From Pseudomonadota bacterium (lineage in GTDB: Bacteria; Pseudomonadota; Gammaproteobacteria; Burkholderiales; UBA11063): 64,000 nucleotides of DNA. Position numbers and translations under genes: made by a program. The notes below the pieces were generated by a model. It was not told where the DNA came from, did not search any database, and worked only from the letters and a program-made list of their open reading frames with translations. The DNA is taken from assembly GCA_021298175.1 (NCBI GenBank), contig JAJTDW010000005.1, positions 1-64,000 on the forward strand, in the 5' to 3' direction. Of this stretch, positions 51,629-63,078 are shown one piece after another. Position 1 is the first letter of the stretch. Each line of letters starts with the position of its first letter.

Positions 51629-53463
51629 ATACGCTCTACTGTTTCTATTCCAAGCAAATTTAAACCAACTGCTAATATCTCTGAGGTTAAATCAGCTAAA
51701 GCTAAACGACTAAAACGCACATCTGATGATTCTGCCTTTAATATTGGACATGATTCATAAAATTGCATAAATAAGCCAGCTAAATTATATAAATACTGGC
51801 ACAAATAATGTGGATAACTCTCATTAGCTGTAATAAATAACATATCTGCAAAATTAGCCAAATGTAGAGCCAATTTATGCTCTTTATGCTCGGTAAGTTT
51901 AATTTTGTAGTTAACTTTATTCCTCTCAATTAAATCTTGACTGGCATCTTGATTTACTTTTTTTACTAAACTTTTAATTCTAGTATATGCATAAAGTAAA
52001 TATGGTGCAGTATTACCATCAAAAGCTAACATCTTATCAAAGCTAAAAATATAATCACTAGTACGATTTTTAGATAAATCCGCATATTTAATGGCAGCAA
52101 TAGCTAATTTATTAGCTAAACTCGCTCTATCGGCTTCACTCCAATCTGGGTTTCTTTTCAAGACAATCGCCTTTGCCCGTAAAATAGCCTCATTGATTAC
52201 ATCAATTAACTTCACTGTTCCACCAGAGCGAGTTTTAAAAGGTTTACCGTCTTCATTCATCATTGTGCCAAAAGCTGTATGCTCTAATATAGTATTATCT
52301 TTAGCAAAACCAGCTTTATACCCAACAATAAATAATTGTTTAAAATGAAACGCTTGACGTGCATCAACTACATATAAAACCCTGTCTCCTTTTAAGGTAT
52401 GCACTCGATAGTTCATAGCCGCTAAATCTGTAGTAGAATATAAATAGCCACCATCTTGTTTTTGTACAATAAATGGCGTGCTTTCCCCACCTGATAACTC
52501 ACCTTCAGCAAAAAATATACACTTTGCTCCGTTACTTTCTTTGATTAAGTTCTTATTATATAAACTCTGGATAGTTGAATCTAGTTTATCATTATACATG
52601 CTCTCTGGAGCAACATTATCTCGCGTTAACTTTACATTAAGCTTATTATATACTTCCTCACAATGTTTTAATGAAGCATCTTTAAACAATGTCCAATAAT
52701 TAAAAACTTTTATCCCTTCAGCACCCTCATTTTGCCAATTTTGTAAGATAACTACATAGTAACGAGCTTTATCAGCAAAATTCTTATCTTCATCAAAACG
52801 AACCTTTGCATTGCGATAGAATTCCTCTAAATCACCAATAGTATGCACTAAATCTGCAGATTTATGATTTTCTGGATTAGTAGACATACCTGATTTAGAC
52901 CCATCTAATTCAGCTTTTTCTATCATATAAGCAATTAACATACCAAATTGAGTACCCCAATCACCAACATGATTTTGTTTAATAACTATATTGCCCATAT
53001 ATTCTAGAATTGTGGCAATAGCATCGCCAATAACGGTACTACGTAAGTGACCAACGTGCATTTCTTTAGCCAAATTGGGGCTAGAATAATCAACTATAAC
53101 TGTTTGTGGCATGTCTACTGCAAGCTCTAATCCAAATTTATTCTTGGCATTTAATCCAGCTATATAATTAGCTAAATAAACATCATCTATCGTTACATTT
53201 ATAAACCCTGCACCGGCAATTTCAATTTTTTTAGCAATAGTATTTAAATTTAAATTATCAACTATTTTTTGTGCTAATATGCGTGGGTTTATTTTTTGTA
53301 ACTTAGCTGCTGCCATCACCCCATTTACTTGATAATCCCCAAACTCAGGCTTTGAAGCTTCAACTAATATAACAGGAGACTCAGGACTAACACCTGAGAT
53401 ATTAAAAGATTCTCTGAATTTTGCTTCTATGATTTTTGTTAATGTTTGCATACTTTTAATCAT
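51625..53463 (-). CDS. argS: Arginyl-tRNA synthetase
   Basis: DYSSPNLAKEMHVGHLRSTVIGDAIA, ATTDLAAMNYR-type motif (STTDLAAMNYRV), C-terminal DALR-like region. Confidence 0.96.
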   Translation of the reverse strand: MIKSMQTLTKIIEAKFRESFNISGVSPESPVILVEASKPEFGDYQVNGVMAAAKLQKINPRILAQKIVDNLNLNTIAKKIEIAGAGFINVTIDDVYLANYIAGLNAKNKFGLELAVDMPQTVIVDYSSPNLAKEMHVGHLRSTVIGDAIATILEYMGNIVIKQNHVGDWGTQFGMLIAYMIEKAELDGSKSGMSTNPENHKSADLVHTIGDLEEFYRNAKVRFDEDKNFADKARYYVVILQNWQNEGAEGIKVFNYWTLFKDASLKHCEEVYNKLNVKLTRDNVAPESMYNDKLDSTIQSLYNKNLIKESNGAKCIFFAEGELSGGESTPFIVQKQDGGYLYSTTDLAAMNYRVHTLKGDRVLYVVDARQAFHFKQLFIVGYKAGFAKDNTILEHTAFGTMMNEDGKPFKTRSGGTVKLIDVINEAILRAKAIVLKRNPDWSEADRASLANKLAIAAIKYADLSKNRTSDYIFSFDKMLAFDGNTAPYLLYAYTRIKSLVKKVNQDASQDLIERNKVNYKIKLTEHKEHKLALHLANFADMLFITANESYPHYLCQYLYNLAGLFMQFYESCPILKAESSDVRFSRLALADLTSEILAVGLNLLGIETVERM

Positions 53464-53507
53464 TTTCTAAAACATCATGGTAAAATTTAACTGCTTAGAT
53501 GAGCTAG

Positions 53508-54866
53508 TTATGGTAGGATTCTAGCTAATAATGCGCTTTTTAGCCCATGCATATTAGGTAATTTTACAAATACTCCACTACCTTGTGCTACTTGTACTTT
53601 TTGTTCTTTACGATCTATCATATCAGCAACAGTAATGGTAATATTTCCATTAGGATGGATTATATCTAGCTTATCACCCAAAGAAAACTTATTTTTAACT
53701 TCAATTAATCCCCAACCATTCTCATCTACTTCAAGCACATCACCAACATACTGGCTCATACGCGATTTTGAGTGGCTATCCACATAATTTTGGTATTCAT
53801 GAGAATGATGTCTTTGAAAAAATCCATCAGTATAACCACGATTAGCTAAATTTTCTAATTGAGCAAAAAGCTCTGGATTAAACTCTTTACCAGCTACAGC
53901 ATCATCAATTGCCTGACGGTATACTTGTGCTACCCTTGAAACATAATAAATAGACTTAGTTCTACCTTCAACCTTTAACGAATTAACCCCAATTTTGGTT
54001 AACCGCGCCACATGTTCAACCGCACGTAAATCTTTTGAGTTCATAATATAAGTACCGTGATCATCTTCAATAATCGGCATAAACTCATTAGGACGTGAAG
54101 TATCTTCTATTAAATAAGCTTTATTTGCTGCAGGATGACGTTTAACATCACCACAACTAGCAAAACTACTATTTGCCATTTCTTGCTCTTGATTAAAATC
54201 AAAACCATCTAAAGTTAATGGCGCAACATCCCCAGTATCTGTTTCTTTAGTATCATGCATTTTGTATTCCCAACGACATGCATTGGTACAAGTGCCTTGA
54301 TTAGGGTCACGTCGATTAAAATAACCTGATAATAAACAACGTCCAGAATAAGCAATACATAGTGCACCATGGACAAAAACTTCCAACTCCATATCTGGAC
54401 ACTGTTGTTTAATTTCTTCTATTTCATCTAAAGATAGCTCACGAGATAAAATAATCCTTGAGATACCAATTTTTTGCCAAAATTTAACTGCCGCATAGTT
54501 AGTCGTATTAGCTTGTACCGATAAATGAATTTCAGTATCTGGCCACTTATCTTTTACCATCATAATCAAACCAGGATCAGCCATAATTAAAGCATCTGGC
54601 TTCATCTGAATAATTGGTTCCATATCCTGTAAATAAGTTTTAATCTTACTGTTATGTGGGATAATATTACTGGCTACATATAGTTTCTTGCCTCTATTTC
54701 TGGCTTCTACAATCCCCTGCTGCAATTGTTCTAATTTAAATTCGTTGTTTCTTGCACGTAAACTATAACGTGGCTGTCCCGCATAAACCGCATCTGCACC
54801 AAAATCATAAGCATAACTCTGATGCGCGAGTGTGCCTGCAGGCATTAATAACTCAGGTTTTATCAT
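53508..54866 (-). CDS. trhP: U32-family peptidase-like tRNA hydroxylation protein (TrhP/YegQ)
   Basis: PELLMPAGTLAHQSYAYDFGADAVYAG, EVFVHGALCIAYSGRCLLSGYFNRRDPNQGTCTNACRW. Confidence 0.9.
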   Translation of the reverse strand: MIKPELLMPAGTLAHQSYAYDFGADAVYAGQPRYSLRARNNEFKLEQLQQGIVEARNRGKKLYVASNIIPHNSKIKTYLQDMEPIIQMKPDALIMADPGLIMMVKDKWPDTEIHLSVQANTTNYAAVKFWQKIGISRIILSRELSLDEIEEIKQQCPDMELEVFVHGALCIAYSGRCLLSGYFNRRDPNQGTCTNACRWEYKMHDTKETDTGDVAPLTLDGFDFNQEQEMANSSFASCGDVKRHPAANKAYLIEDTSRPNEFMPIIEDDHGTYIMNSKDLRAVEHVARLTKIGVNSLKVEGRTKSIYYVSRVAQVYRQAIDDAVAGKEFNPELFAQLENLANRGYTDGFFQRHHSHEYQNYVDSHSKSRMSQYVGDVLEVDENGWGLIEVKNKFSLGDKLDIIHPNGNITITVADMIDRKEQKVQVAQGSGVFVKLPNMHGLKSALLARILP

Positions 54867-54893
54867 AAAAAACTTTCTTAATATTTATAATTA

Positions 54894-54923
54894 AAAAACC
54901 CCGATATTAATAACGGGGTTTTT
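54894..54923 (-). terminator. Rho-independent terminator after rpsT
   Basis: AAAAACCCCG-atattaataa-CGGGGTTTTT. Confidence 0.8.
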
Positions 54924-55047
54924 ACTAAGCAATAGTGTAATTTAACTTCTCAGATGCCCAATTGTGAGCATGTTTTTTAGTTGTACTGTACTAGATAATA
55001 TATCCCAGCAACTAGAAAATGTAGCAATAATTGATGCAGGTGAGTAG

Positions 55048-55317
55048 TTACGCAGATGCCATAGCCTTAACTTTAGCTGATAATCTACTTTTATGTCTTG
55101 ATGCTTTATTTTTGTGAAAAATTCCTTTTCTAGCTATTTTATCAATAGTAGATTGAGCATCACGAAATGTAGCTTGAGCTACTGTTTTATCACCACCGGC
55201 AACAGCTTTTAAAACTTTTTTGATTGCAGTTCTAAATTCCGTTCTAAGTGAGAAGTTCCTTGCACGGCGCACAATCGATTGGCGCGCTCTTTTTCTTGCT
55301 TGGACTGTATTAGCCAT
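55048..55317 (-). CDS. rpsT: 30S ribosomal protein S20
   Basis: [35 protein letters not shown]...[19 protein letters not shown]. Confidence 0.96.
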   Translation of the reverse strand: MANTVQARKRARQSIVRRARNFSLRTEFRTAIKKVLKAVAGGDKTVAQATFRDAQSTIDKIARKGIFHKNKASRHKSRLSAKVKAMASA

Positions 55318-55470
55318 ATTGTAATAATTCCTATAAATTAGTTATAATGCTTACGAGGAATAAGCGTATATTAACTCGAGACACGATTCCAGTATTTTAC
55401 CACATTTTCAATATAAAAAGCATATATTATTTAAAAATTAGGTTCTTAAGCTTAGTTAATACTCAAAATA

Positions 55471-56889
55471 TTAGCCGTGAAGCTGTCGATCTGAGCAAGC
55501 TAAAGCAGCCTCGTGTATGACCTCAGATAATGATGGATGAGCATGTATAATACGTGCCAAATCCTCACTACTTGCCATAAACTCCATTGCAACAACTGCT
55601 TCAGTGATTAACTCCGATACAAATGGTCCAACCATGTGTACCCCAAGTATTCTATCAGTCGTCTCATCACTTAAGATTTTGACAAACCCAACACTATTAC
55701 CTAAGCCTAGCGCACGACCATTTGCCATAAAATTAGCTACGCCTTTTTTATAAGCAATGCCACTGTCTTTTAATTGTTTCTCGGTTTTACCAACCCAAGC
55801 AATCTCTGGATTAGTATAAATTACCCAAGGTATCGTATTAAAATCAAAATGTGGTTGCTGTCCAGCAATACGCTCAGCAACAATAACACCCTCCTCTGAT
55901 GCCTTGTGTGCAAGCATCGGGCCTCTAACACAATCACCAATTGCCCAAACATTAGGTAAATTTGTTTGGTTTAAATCATTAACATTGATAAAACCACGCT
56001 CATCAAGTTTTAAACCAATTGCCTCGATATTTAAGCCTTCAATATTTGGAACCCTACCAACTGCAACAATCAGTTTATCACTGTGTAGCTCCTGCTTATC
56101 TTTACCATCATTATAATGTACGGTTACTGAGTCTGATTTATTATTAATATCACCAATCTGAACACCAGTTTTTATATTAATGCCCTGCTTAAGTAAATGC
56201 TTATGCAGTTCTTTAGCAACTTGTTCGTCAGCTGTAGATAAAAATTGCGTAGCAGCCTCTAGGATAGTTACATTACTACCTAGACGACTCCAAACACTGC
56301 CCATCTCTAAGCCAATAACTCCAGCACCAATAATACATAAATCTTTAGGAACACTAGATAAATCCAAAGCCCCTGTATTATCCAAAATATTCTTATTATC
56401 TATTTTAACTTGTTGTAACTCTCTAGGAGTAGAACCAGTTGCAATAATTACCTTAGCTGCAATAATATTTTGTTTAGTGCCCTTATCATCCACCTGTATA
56501 AGATATTTCCCTGATTCTTCTGCTGTAAAGCTTGCCCAACCATGTATCTCAGTAATCTTATTTTTTTTGAATAAAAATGAAATCCCATTAGCATTCTTGC
56601 TAATAATATCATCTTTACGTTTTAACATTTTTTCAATATTAATTTTAGGATTATCACAAGTTATACCATGATCAGCAAAGCTATGAGTTAATTCAGCAAA
56701 ATTTTCTGAAGATTGCAACAATGCTTTAGATGGAATACATCCAACATTTAAGCAAGTACCGCCTAAAGAATACCTTCCATCACGAACAAAACCATCAATA
56801 CAAGCTGTCTTAAAACCCAATTGCGCAGCACGTATAGCGGCAACATATCCACCAGGACCACCGCCAATTACTACAATATCAAAATCCAT
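55471..56889 (-). CDS. lpd: Dihydrolipoyl dehydrogenase (E3)
   Basis: FAD motif IGGGPGGYVAAIRAAQLG, redox GGTCLNVGCIPSKALL, HAHPSLSEV. Confidence 0.96.
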   Translation of the reverse strand: MDFDIVVIGGGPGGYVAAIRAAQLGFKTACIDGFVRDGRYSLGGTCLNVGCIPSKALLQSSENFAELTHSFADHGITCDNPKINIEKMLKRKDDIISKNANGISFLFKKNKITEIHGWASFTAEESGKYLIQVDDKGTKQNIIAAKVIIATGSTPRELQQVKIDNKNILDNTGALDLSSVPKDLCIIGAGVIGLEMGSVWSRLGSNVTILEAATQFLSTADEQVAKELHKHLLKQGINIKTGVQIGDINNKSDSVTVHYNDGKDKQELHSDKLIVAVGRVPNIEGLNIEAIGLKLDERGFINVNDLNQTNLPNVWAIGDCVRGPMLAHKASEEGVIVAERIAGQQPHFDFNTIPWVIYTNPEIAWVGKTEKQLKDSGIAYKKGVANFMANGRALGLGNSVGFVKILSDETTDRILGVHMVGPFVSELITEAVVAMEFMASSEDLARIIHAHPSLSEVIHEAALACSDRQLHG

Positions 56890-56902
56890 TTAATAACCTC
56901 AA

Positions 56903-58084
56903 TTAAAGATCTAGTAACAATCTATTTGGATCTTCTAATGCATCCTTCATTACCACCAATGCTGAAACCGCCTCACGCCCATCAATTAAACGATGATCAT
57001 AAGATAGTGCCAAATACATCATTGGTCTAATTACAATCTCTCCGTTTTCTACAACTGCACGCTCTTTTATGGCATGCATGCCTAAAATCGCAGCTTGTGG
57101 TGGATTAATAATTGGCGTACTCATCATAGAACCAAAAGTTCCACCGTTAGTAATAGAAAATGTTCCACCAATTAATTCATCAAGCTCTAGCTTACCCTCT
57201 TTTGATCTTTTACCAAAATCAGCGATCTGCTGCTCGATTTGCAATATACTCATGCTTTCAGTATTGCGTAAAATTGGCACAACCAATCCACGAGGGCTAC
57301 TTACTGCAATACCTATATCAAAATACCCATGATAGATAATATCATCCCCATCAATAGAAGCATTTAATACTGGATATTGCTTTAATGCGTGGATAACTGC
57401 TTTTACAAAAAATGACATAAACCCAAGCTTAGCACCATGTTTTTTCTCGAATAAATCTTTATATTTAGCACGTAAATCCATAATTGGCTTCATATTAACT
57501 TCATTGAAAGTAGTTAATATTGCATTATTTTGCTGCGACTCTAAAAGTCTCTCAGCTACACGCTTCCTAAGTCTACTCATAGGAACACGCTCTTCAACTC
57601 GACTAGAAGCATGATTTTTAGGATTTAAAACATCTTCTTTTAAAATCCTACCATCACGACCACTACCAGAGATATTTGATAAATCTATGTTATTTTCTGC
57701 TGCAAGTTTTTTGGCAGCTGGCATTGCAATAGTTGATGCCCCATGGCTTGATGTAACTACAGTATTTTCTGCAGCTTTAGTGGTTTTATTATCTTTGGGT
57801 TCAGGAGTGCTAGATATGCTAGCTTGAGATTTTTCTGGAGATTTAACATCTGTATCAAAATATGCAATTAATTGCCCACTTTTTACAGAAGCCCCTGTTG
57901 CGCCGATGATTTCTACCAAAGCACCATCATCTGGAGCTGGTAGCTCTAATACAACTTTATCTGTTTCTAAATCAATTAAATTTTCTTCACGTTTTACAAA
58001 CTCACCTATTTTTTTATTCCATGATAATAGTGTAGCCTCGCTTACTGATTCTGGTAACTGAGGAACTTTTATCTCAATCTTCAT
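56903..58084 (-). CDS. odhB: 2-oxoglutarate dehydrogenase E2, dihydrolipoyllysine succinyltransferase
   Basis: [19 protein letters not shown] lipoyl domain, E3-binding region, [13 protein letters not shown]. Confidence 0.94.
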   Translation of the reverse strand: MKIEIKVPQLPESVSEATLLSWNKKIGEFVKREENLIDLETDKVVLELPAPDDGALVEIIGATGASVKSGQLIAYFDTDVKSPEKSQASISSTPEPKDNKTTKAAENTVVTSSHGASTIAMPAAKKLAAENNIDLSNISGSGRDGRILKEDVLNPKNHASSRVEERVPMSRLRKRVAERLLESQQNNAILTTFNEVNMKPIMDLRAKYKDLFEKKHGAKLGFMSFFVKAVIHALKQYPVLNASIDGDDIIYHGYFDIGIAVSSPRGLVVPILRNTESMSILQIEQQIADFGKRSKEGKLELDELIGGTFSITNGGTFGSMMSTPIINPPQAAILGMHAIKERAVVENGEIVIRPMMYLALSYDHRLIDGREAVSALVVMKDALEDPNRLLLDL

Positions 58085-58251
58085 AATTCAATTGTCCTTT
58101 TATTTTTTTAGTAATCACAATATAATATTTACATATTTGTGTTTATTACCCGAAACTTATTGTATGCATTTTCTATAGGGATTAAATATACTCAAAGCAT
58201 TTGACTAATAATCTACGAAAGACCAAAATAAAACACTTTGAGTATAATCTT

Positions 58252-58485
58252 TTAACTATGTGATTTAACGTAGTTTACTGCTTCTTGAACATTAGTAATC
58301 TTTTCTGCATCCTCATCTGGAATTTGGCAATTAAATTCTTCTTCTAATGCCATAACTAATTCTACAGTATCTAACGAATCTGCACCTAAGTCATCTACAA
58401 ATGATGCGTCATTTTTAATAGATGTTTCATCAACACCTAATTTTTCCGCAATAACTTTCTTTACTCTTGCCTCAATATTTTCCAT
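58252..58485 (-). CDS. acpP: Acyl carrier protein
   Basis: Phosphopantetheine site [21 protein letters not shown]; 77 aa. Confidence 0.97.
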   Translation of the reverse strand: MENIEARVKKVIAEKLGVDETSIKNDASFVDDLGADSLDTVELVMALEEEFNCQIPDEDAEKITNVQEAVNYVKSHS

Positions 58486-58738
58486 GGCAAACCTTTCCTT
58501 ATCAAAAAAATATAAACTATTAAAAACGTAATTTTGCTAACTTCAAATAGCGTTAGTATAATACATTTTAACCTAACACGTAATATAAATTTCACACACC
58601 GTTTGATAATCAAATAAAATTTCAAACCATTTCAGCCATTTATAATAAATACCCCAATATTATCCGCAAATGAGGTAAAATCAATACCTCGGCATTTATA
58701 ATAAACTTTAAAATTTGGAACAAAAAATTAATAAAACC

Positions 58739-59071
58739 ATGGAAAACTCTATAACTTTATCTGATGAAATATGTTACCTTGATGAACTCATAATTGAGGG
58801 GATAACTATTGATGGGGTCAAATTTCGCCCTAGTGATTGGGTAGATCGTTTGTGTGGAATGCTTGCTGCATTTGATAATCAAAAAATGTCATACTCAACA
58901 TCTTTACGCCCTCTTATTTTCAACAATATGAATTGCGTGGCAGTTAAAAAATCATTACAAGAGGAAAGCCCCAATGTTTTTAAATTTATTATGCAATTTG
59001 CAACTGATAATAGTTTAATAGTTGCAGACTGTGCCAAATTTAAAAAACACATCGATGAAACAGTCTCCTGA
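58739..59071 (+). CDS. DUF3579-like protein
   Basis: YLDELIIEGITIDGVKFRPSDWVDRLCGMLAAF. Start moved to the ATG at 58739; the track used a TTG. Confidence 0.7.
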   Translation: MENSITLSDEICYLDELIIEGITIDGVKFRPSDWVDRLCGMLAAFDNQKMSYSTSLRPLIFNNMNCVAVKKSLQEESPNVFKFIMQFATDNSLIVADCAKFKKHIDETVS

Positions 59072-59117
59072 AATACGTATAGCAGTCTTAAATTTATAGT
59101 TACGGAGGCATGTAAGA

Positions 59118-59618
59118 ATGAAATATAAAATCTTAATACTTAATGGACCAAACTTAAATATATTAGGTACACGGGAACTACAAATTTATGGAACTAGTAC
59201 ATTAGAGGAAATAAATACAAGTCTAATACAAATAGGAAAAGATAATAGCGTTTTAGTTGAGTGCTTTCAAAGTAATAGTGAAAGCGAGCTAATCAATAAA
59301 ACACAAAGCACTCTACATAGTAAATATGATTTTATAATAATAAACCCCGCAGGGTTTACTCATACCAGTATAGCATGGCGTGATGCTCTTAGTGCTGTTA
59401 ACACTCCATTTATTGAAGTACATTTGAGTAATATTTTTGCACGCGAAGAGTTTCGCCATAAATCTTTTTTTTCTGATGTAGCTATTGCAGTTATTTCTGG
59501 ACTAGGAGATTTTGGGTACCAATCAGCCTTATTATTTGCAATTAATCATATTAAATCAATCTATACTCAGAAAAACTGGAGCCCCGATAAAGCAAAGAAC
59601 GAAGCCGACCACAAATAA
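59118..59618 (+). CDS. aroQ: 3-dehydroquinate dehydratase type II
   Basis: ILNGPNLNILGTREL, FIIINPAGFTHTSIAWRDAL, EVHLSNIFAREEFRHKS. Confidence 0.95.
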   Translation: MKYKILILNGPNLNILGTRELQIYGTSTLEEINTSLIQIGKDNSVLVECFQSNSESELINKTQSTLHSKYDFIIINPAGFTHTSIAWRDALSAVNTPFIEVHLSNIFAREEFRHKSFFSDVAIAVISGLGDFGYQSALLFAINHIKSIYTQKNWSPDKAKNEADHK

Positions 59619-59699
59619 GTAGGCAAGGAGTAATGCGCAATATTGGGACTTCAATATAAAAGAGTATAAAATAGCGTAAATCACACAAGGAGTAATCAA

Positions 59700-60176
59700 A
59701 TGGACATAAAAAAAATAAAAGCGATAATTGAATTAGTTAAAGAATCAGGAATTGCAGAATTAGAAATATCTGAAGGCGAGGATAAACTAAGGATTTCAAC
59801 CACAAACCATACAGTAGCGGTAAATACGCAACAGCAGCAACATATAATACATACCCCTACCTCACATACACAACAGCAGTTAACAACTCAAAACACAATA
59901 ACTAATGTACCAACAAGCACAGAGAATGTTGATTCAAGCAAAGCAAACTATATAACTTCACCAATGGTTGGAACATTCTATCGCTCAGCGTCTCCAACAT
60001 CACAACCATTCATTGAAGTAGGTCAAGAAGTAAAGCCAGGTCAAATACTGTGCATTATAGAAGCAATGAAGCTTATGAATCAAATCGAGTCAGATAAAGC
60101 AGGAATAATAAAAGAAATTTTAGTAAAAGATGGTATGCCAATTGAGTATGGACAAAACCTTTTTGTCATCGCTTAA
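59700..60176 (+). CDS. accB: Biotin carboxyl carrier protein of acetyl-CoA carboxylase
   Basis: Biotinyl motif [27 protein letters not shown]. Confidence 0.96.
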   Translation: MDIKKIKAIIELVKESGIAELEISEGEDKLRISTTNHTVAVNTQQQQHIIHTPTSHTQQQLTTQNTITNVPTSTENVDSSKANYITSPMVGTFYRSASPTSQPFIEVGQEVKPGQILCIIEAMKLMNQIESDKAGIIKEILVKDGMPIEYGQNLFVIA

Positions 60177-60217
60177 CCACTTCGTCTGCATCAATATTAA
60201 ATTTGTAAAGTGATAAT

Positions 60218-61561
60218 ATGTTTGAAAAAATTTTAATTGCCAACCGTGGTGAAATTGCACTACGTGTTCAAAGAGCATGTCGTGAACTTGGAATAAAATC
60301 TATAGTTATTTATTCTGAAGCCGACAAAGATGCTAAATATGTAAAATTAGCTGATGAAGCGGTATGTATTGGACCTGCTAACTTAGCACAAAGCTATCTA
60401 AATATTCCTGCAATTATTGCAGCTGCCGAAATAACTAACGCGCAAGCGATTCATCCGGGCTATGGGTTTTTATCTGAAAATGCAGAATTTGCTAAACGGG
60501 TCGAAGGAAGTGGATTTGTTTTTATCGGTCCAAGAAGCAACGCCATTGCAACTATGGGTGATAAAGTTAAAGCTAAAGAAGCTATGATAAAAGCTGGTGT
60601 ACCTGTAGTACCAGGCTCCGAAGGAGAACTACCTTTATCTATTGCAGCAGTAACTAAAATTGCCGCAAAAATTGGCTATCCTGTTATTATAAAAGCGGTT
60701 GCAGGTGGTGGTGGTCGCGGAATGCGGGTTGTTCACAAAGAAGAAGACCTAGAAAGTGCATTAGAAATAACTCGTAGTGAAGCACAAGCTGGGTTTGGTA
60801 ACCCTGCTGTATATATGGAAAAGTTTCTAACTAAACCACGCCATATCGAGATTCAGATTTTGGCAGATGAGTATGGGAATGTAATTCATTTAGGAGAGCG
60901 TGATTGCTCAATGCAACGCCGCCATCAAAAAATAATTGAAGAAGCACCAGCACCAGGAATAACAGAAAAAATGCGTAAGGAAATTGGTGCGGCTTGTGTT
61001 AAAGCATGTAAGCAGATTCAATATCGTGGTGCTGGCACTTTTGAATTTTTATATGAAGATGATCAATTTTTCTTTATTGAGATGAATACTCGTATCCAAG
61101 TAGAACACACCATTACAGAAATGATAACTGGGGTAGATATAGTTAAAGAACAACTATATATTGCAAGTGGTGAAAAACTACGCTACAAGCAATCTGATAT
61201 TAAGATTACTGGGCATGCAATTCAGTGTAGAATTAATGCTGAAGATCCATTTACTTTTGTACCATCTCCAGGTAAAATTGTGTTATGCCATTTTGCTGGT
61301 GGGATTGGTGTTAGGGTTGATTCGCATGTATACTCTGGATACACAGTGCCCCCATATTATGATTCAATGATAGGTAAATTAATCTCTTATGCTGATAATC
61401 GTACCCATGCTATAAATAAAATGAAAGGCGCATTGCTTGAAACTAGCTTTAGTGGAATTAAAACAAATATTCCCTTACATTTGGACTTGATGAACGATAA
61501 AGGATTCTGTATTGGTGAGCAATCGATTCATTATCTAGAAAATTATCTTAAAAATAAGTGA
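60218..61561 (+). CDS. accC: Biotin carboxylase
   Basis: [49 protein letters not shown]. Confidence 0.97.
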   Translation: MFEKILIANRGEIALRVQRACRELGIKSIVIYSEADKDAKYVKLADEAVCIGPANLAQSYLNIPAIIAAAEITNAQAIHPGYGFLSENAEFAKRVEGSGFVFIGPRSNAIATMGDKVKAKEAMIKAGVPVVPGSEGELPLSIAAVTKIAAKIGYPVIIKAVAGGGGRGMRVVHKEEDLESALEITRSEAQAGFGNPAVYMEKFLTKPRHIEIQILADEYGNVIHLGERDCSMQRRHQKIIEEAPAPGITEKMRKEIGAACVKACKQIQYRGAGTFEFLYEDDQFFFIEMNTRIQVEHTITEMITGVDIVKEQLYIASGEKLRYKQSDIKITGHAIQCRINAEDPFTFVPSPGKIVLCHFAGGIGVRVDSHVYSGYTVPPYYDSMIGKLISYADNRTHAINKMKGALLETSFSGIKTNIPLHLDLMNDKGFCIGEQSIHYLENYLKNK

Positions 61562-61605
61562 TTGCAACAACTTCCCTACACACAAGTGTGAGGAAGTTTT
61601 GCAAT
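61561..61605. repeat. Palindrome related to the one at 28507
   Basis: ATTGCAACAACTTCCCTACACACAAGTGTGAGGAAGTTTTGCAAT. Confidence 0.8.
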
Positions 61606-61635
61606 AATACGTTCATATAATAAAATAGGAATTAG

Positions 61636-62520
61636 ATGTTTAAGCAAATCACTATCAATATAGACTCTAAAAACGCAGATAAATTATCTGACATATTTAT
61701 GGAGCTTAATGCTTTATCTGTTTCTACAGAAGATCAATACGAAGGTACTGATCTTGAGCAAGCAATTTTTAATGAGCCTGGTATGGTTGTTTCTGAACTA
61801 TGGGAGCATAGCAAGGTTAATATACTATTTGCAAGTGATATAGAAATTGATAGTATTATCAATAAAGCATATCTTTTGCTTGGTAAAACATTTGAGTATT
61901 CTATCATTGATGTTGATGATCAGGATTGGGTAAGGCTTACTCAAAGTCAGTTTGAACCGATTAAAGTTAATGATAAGCTCTATATTGTGCCATCTTGGCA
62001 TGAGTTACCAGATAAAAATGCTATGGCTATTGTTCTTGACCCTGGTCTTGCTTTTGGTACTGGATCTCATGCTACCACATTTATGTGCTTAGACTGGATT
62101 ACGCAGAATATTAATAAAAATGCTTTTGTGATTGATTATGGTTGTGGCTCTGGCATTCTTGCTATTGCAGCAAAGAAGTTTGGAGCAGCTCAGGTATATG
62201 GCATTGATATTGACAAGCAAGCCATTGAAGCCAGCCAATATAATACAAGTCAAAATAATGTAGATGTTGAATTATATTTGCCTAGCCAACTTCCAGATGT
62301 ATCAGCTAATATTGTAATTGCTAATATTTTATCTAATCCATTACGCTTACTAGCACCAGCATTAGCCAAGCTCACCACAGATAAACTAGTGTTATCCGGT
62401 ATCTTAGACAGCCAAATTGAGGAAATGAGCGAGATTTATGCTAAATGGTTTGATGTTCGGGTAGCGCACATTTTAGATGGTTGGGTTTTATTAGAATGCA
62501 GTAAACGTGGCATATCCTAA
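61636..62520 (+). CDS. prmA: Ribosomal protein L11 methyltransferase
   Basis: LDPGLAFGTGSHATTFMCLDWI, VIDYGCGSGILAIAAKKFGA, NILSNPL. Confidence 0.95.
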   Translation: MFKQITINIDSKNADKLSDIFMELNALSVSTEDQYEGTDLEQAIFNEPGMVVSELWEHSKVNILFASDIEIDSIINKAYLLLGKTFEYSIIDVDDQDWVRLTQSQFEPIKVNDKLYIVPSWHELPDKNAMAIVLDPGLAFGTGSHATTFMCLDWITQNINKNAFVIDYGCGSGILAIAAKKFGAAQVYGIDIDKQAIEASQYNTSQNNVDVELYLPSQLPDVSANIVIANILSNPLRLLAPALAKLTTDKLVLSGILDSQIEEMSEIYAKWFDVRVAHILDGWVLLECSKRGIS

Positions 62521-62956
62521 GTTTAAGGCCATACCCTCAATTTATGAAAGAGCCAAAACTCTTTCATCAATTAAAAACACCTGCGAATATTTAGATAAAA
62601 TTAATACAATCCTTAATAAATGCATCCCTGAAAAATATGTATCGTTTTGTCATTTTGGGGCGATTGATGAAGAAAAAGATATCGCCATACTATTTATTAA
62701 TGAGCAGGCAATCTTTCATATTCTACGCACCATGAGCGAGCATATACTACGTAGTTTATCAAGCAATGGCTTTTATTTTAATGGCATCTTATTTAAAATT
62801 AAAAAGCATCAAGCCAATATAGATAAGTCTATTCGTTATAAAAACCTAAGCCCCGCATATAAAGATAAACTAAAAAAACTGGCTAATAGCATTGGCAAAC
62901 CAGATATTGTACGTGATTATATACAACCCATCAACGATGATGAAGTAGACTTATAA
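62507..62956 (+). CDS. DciA-like (DUF721-type) protein, tentative
   Basis: 149 aa; IAILFINEQAIFHILRTMSEHILRSL...GILFKIKKHQ resembles the DUF721 core only loosely. Confidence 0.4.
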   Translation: MAYPKFKAIPSIYERAKTLSSIKNTCEYLDKINTILNKCIPEKYVSFCHFGAIDEEKDIAILFINEQAIFHILRTMSEHILRSLSSNGFYFNGILFKIKKHQANIDKSIRYKNLSPAYKDKLKKLANSIGKPDIVRDYIQPINDDEVDL

Positions 62957-63058
62957 GTCATCTATGTTTAACTTAATCGTTGTAGTTTTACCATCTTCTA
63001 ACTCTTGCAAGCACTCATTTGCAAGTTCAGATAATATTACATCTTCTACAGTATCCAT
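62951..63058 (-). CDS. 35-aa acidic small ORF (not in track)
   Basis: ATG at 63058: MDTVEDVILSELANECLQELEDGKTTTIKLNIDDL*; preceded by AAGGTGG; stop overlaps the convergent DciA-like ORF. Confidence 0.4.
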   Translation of the reverse strand: MDTVEDVILSELANECLQELEDGKTTTIKLNIDDL

Positions 63059-63078
63059 AAAAAACCACCTTAATTAAA

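Noticed and set aside
56180-56671. 163-aa plus-strand ORF
   Set aside because: Fully antisense to lpd, whose coding is unambiguous; no family resemblance.
58188-58245. ATACTCAAAG...CTTTGAGTAT inverted repeat downstream of acpP
   Set aside because: 38-nt loop and no T-run make a terminator call weak; noted only.
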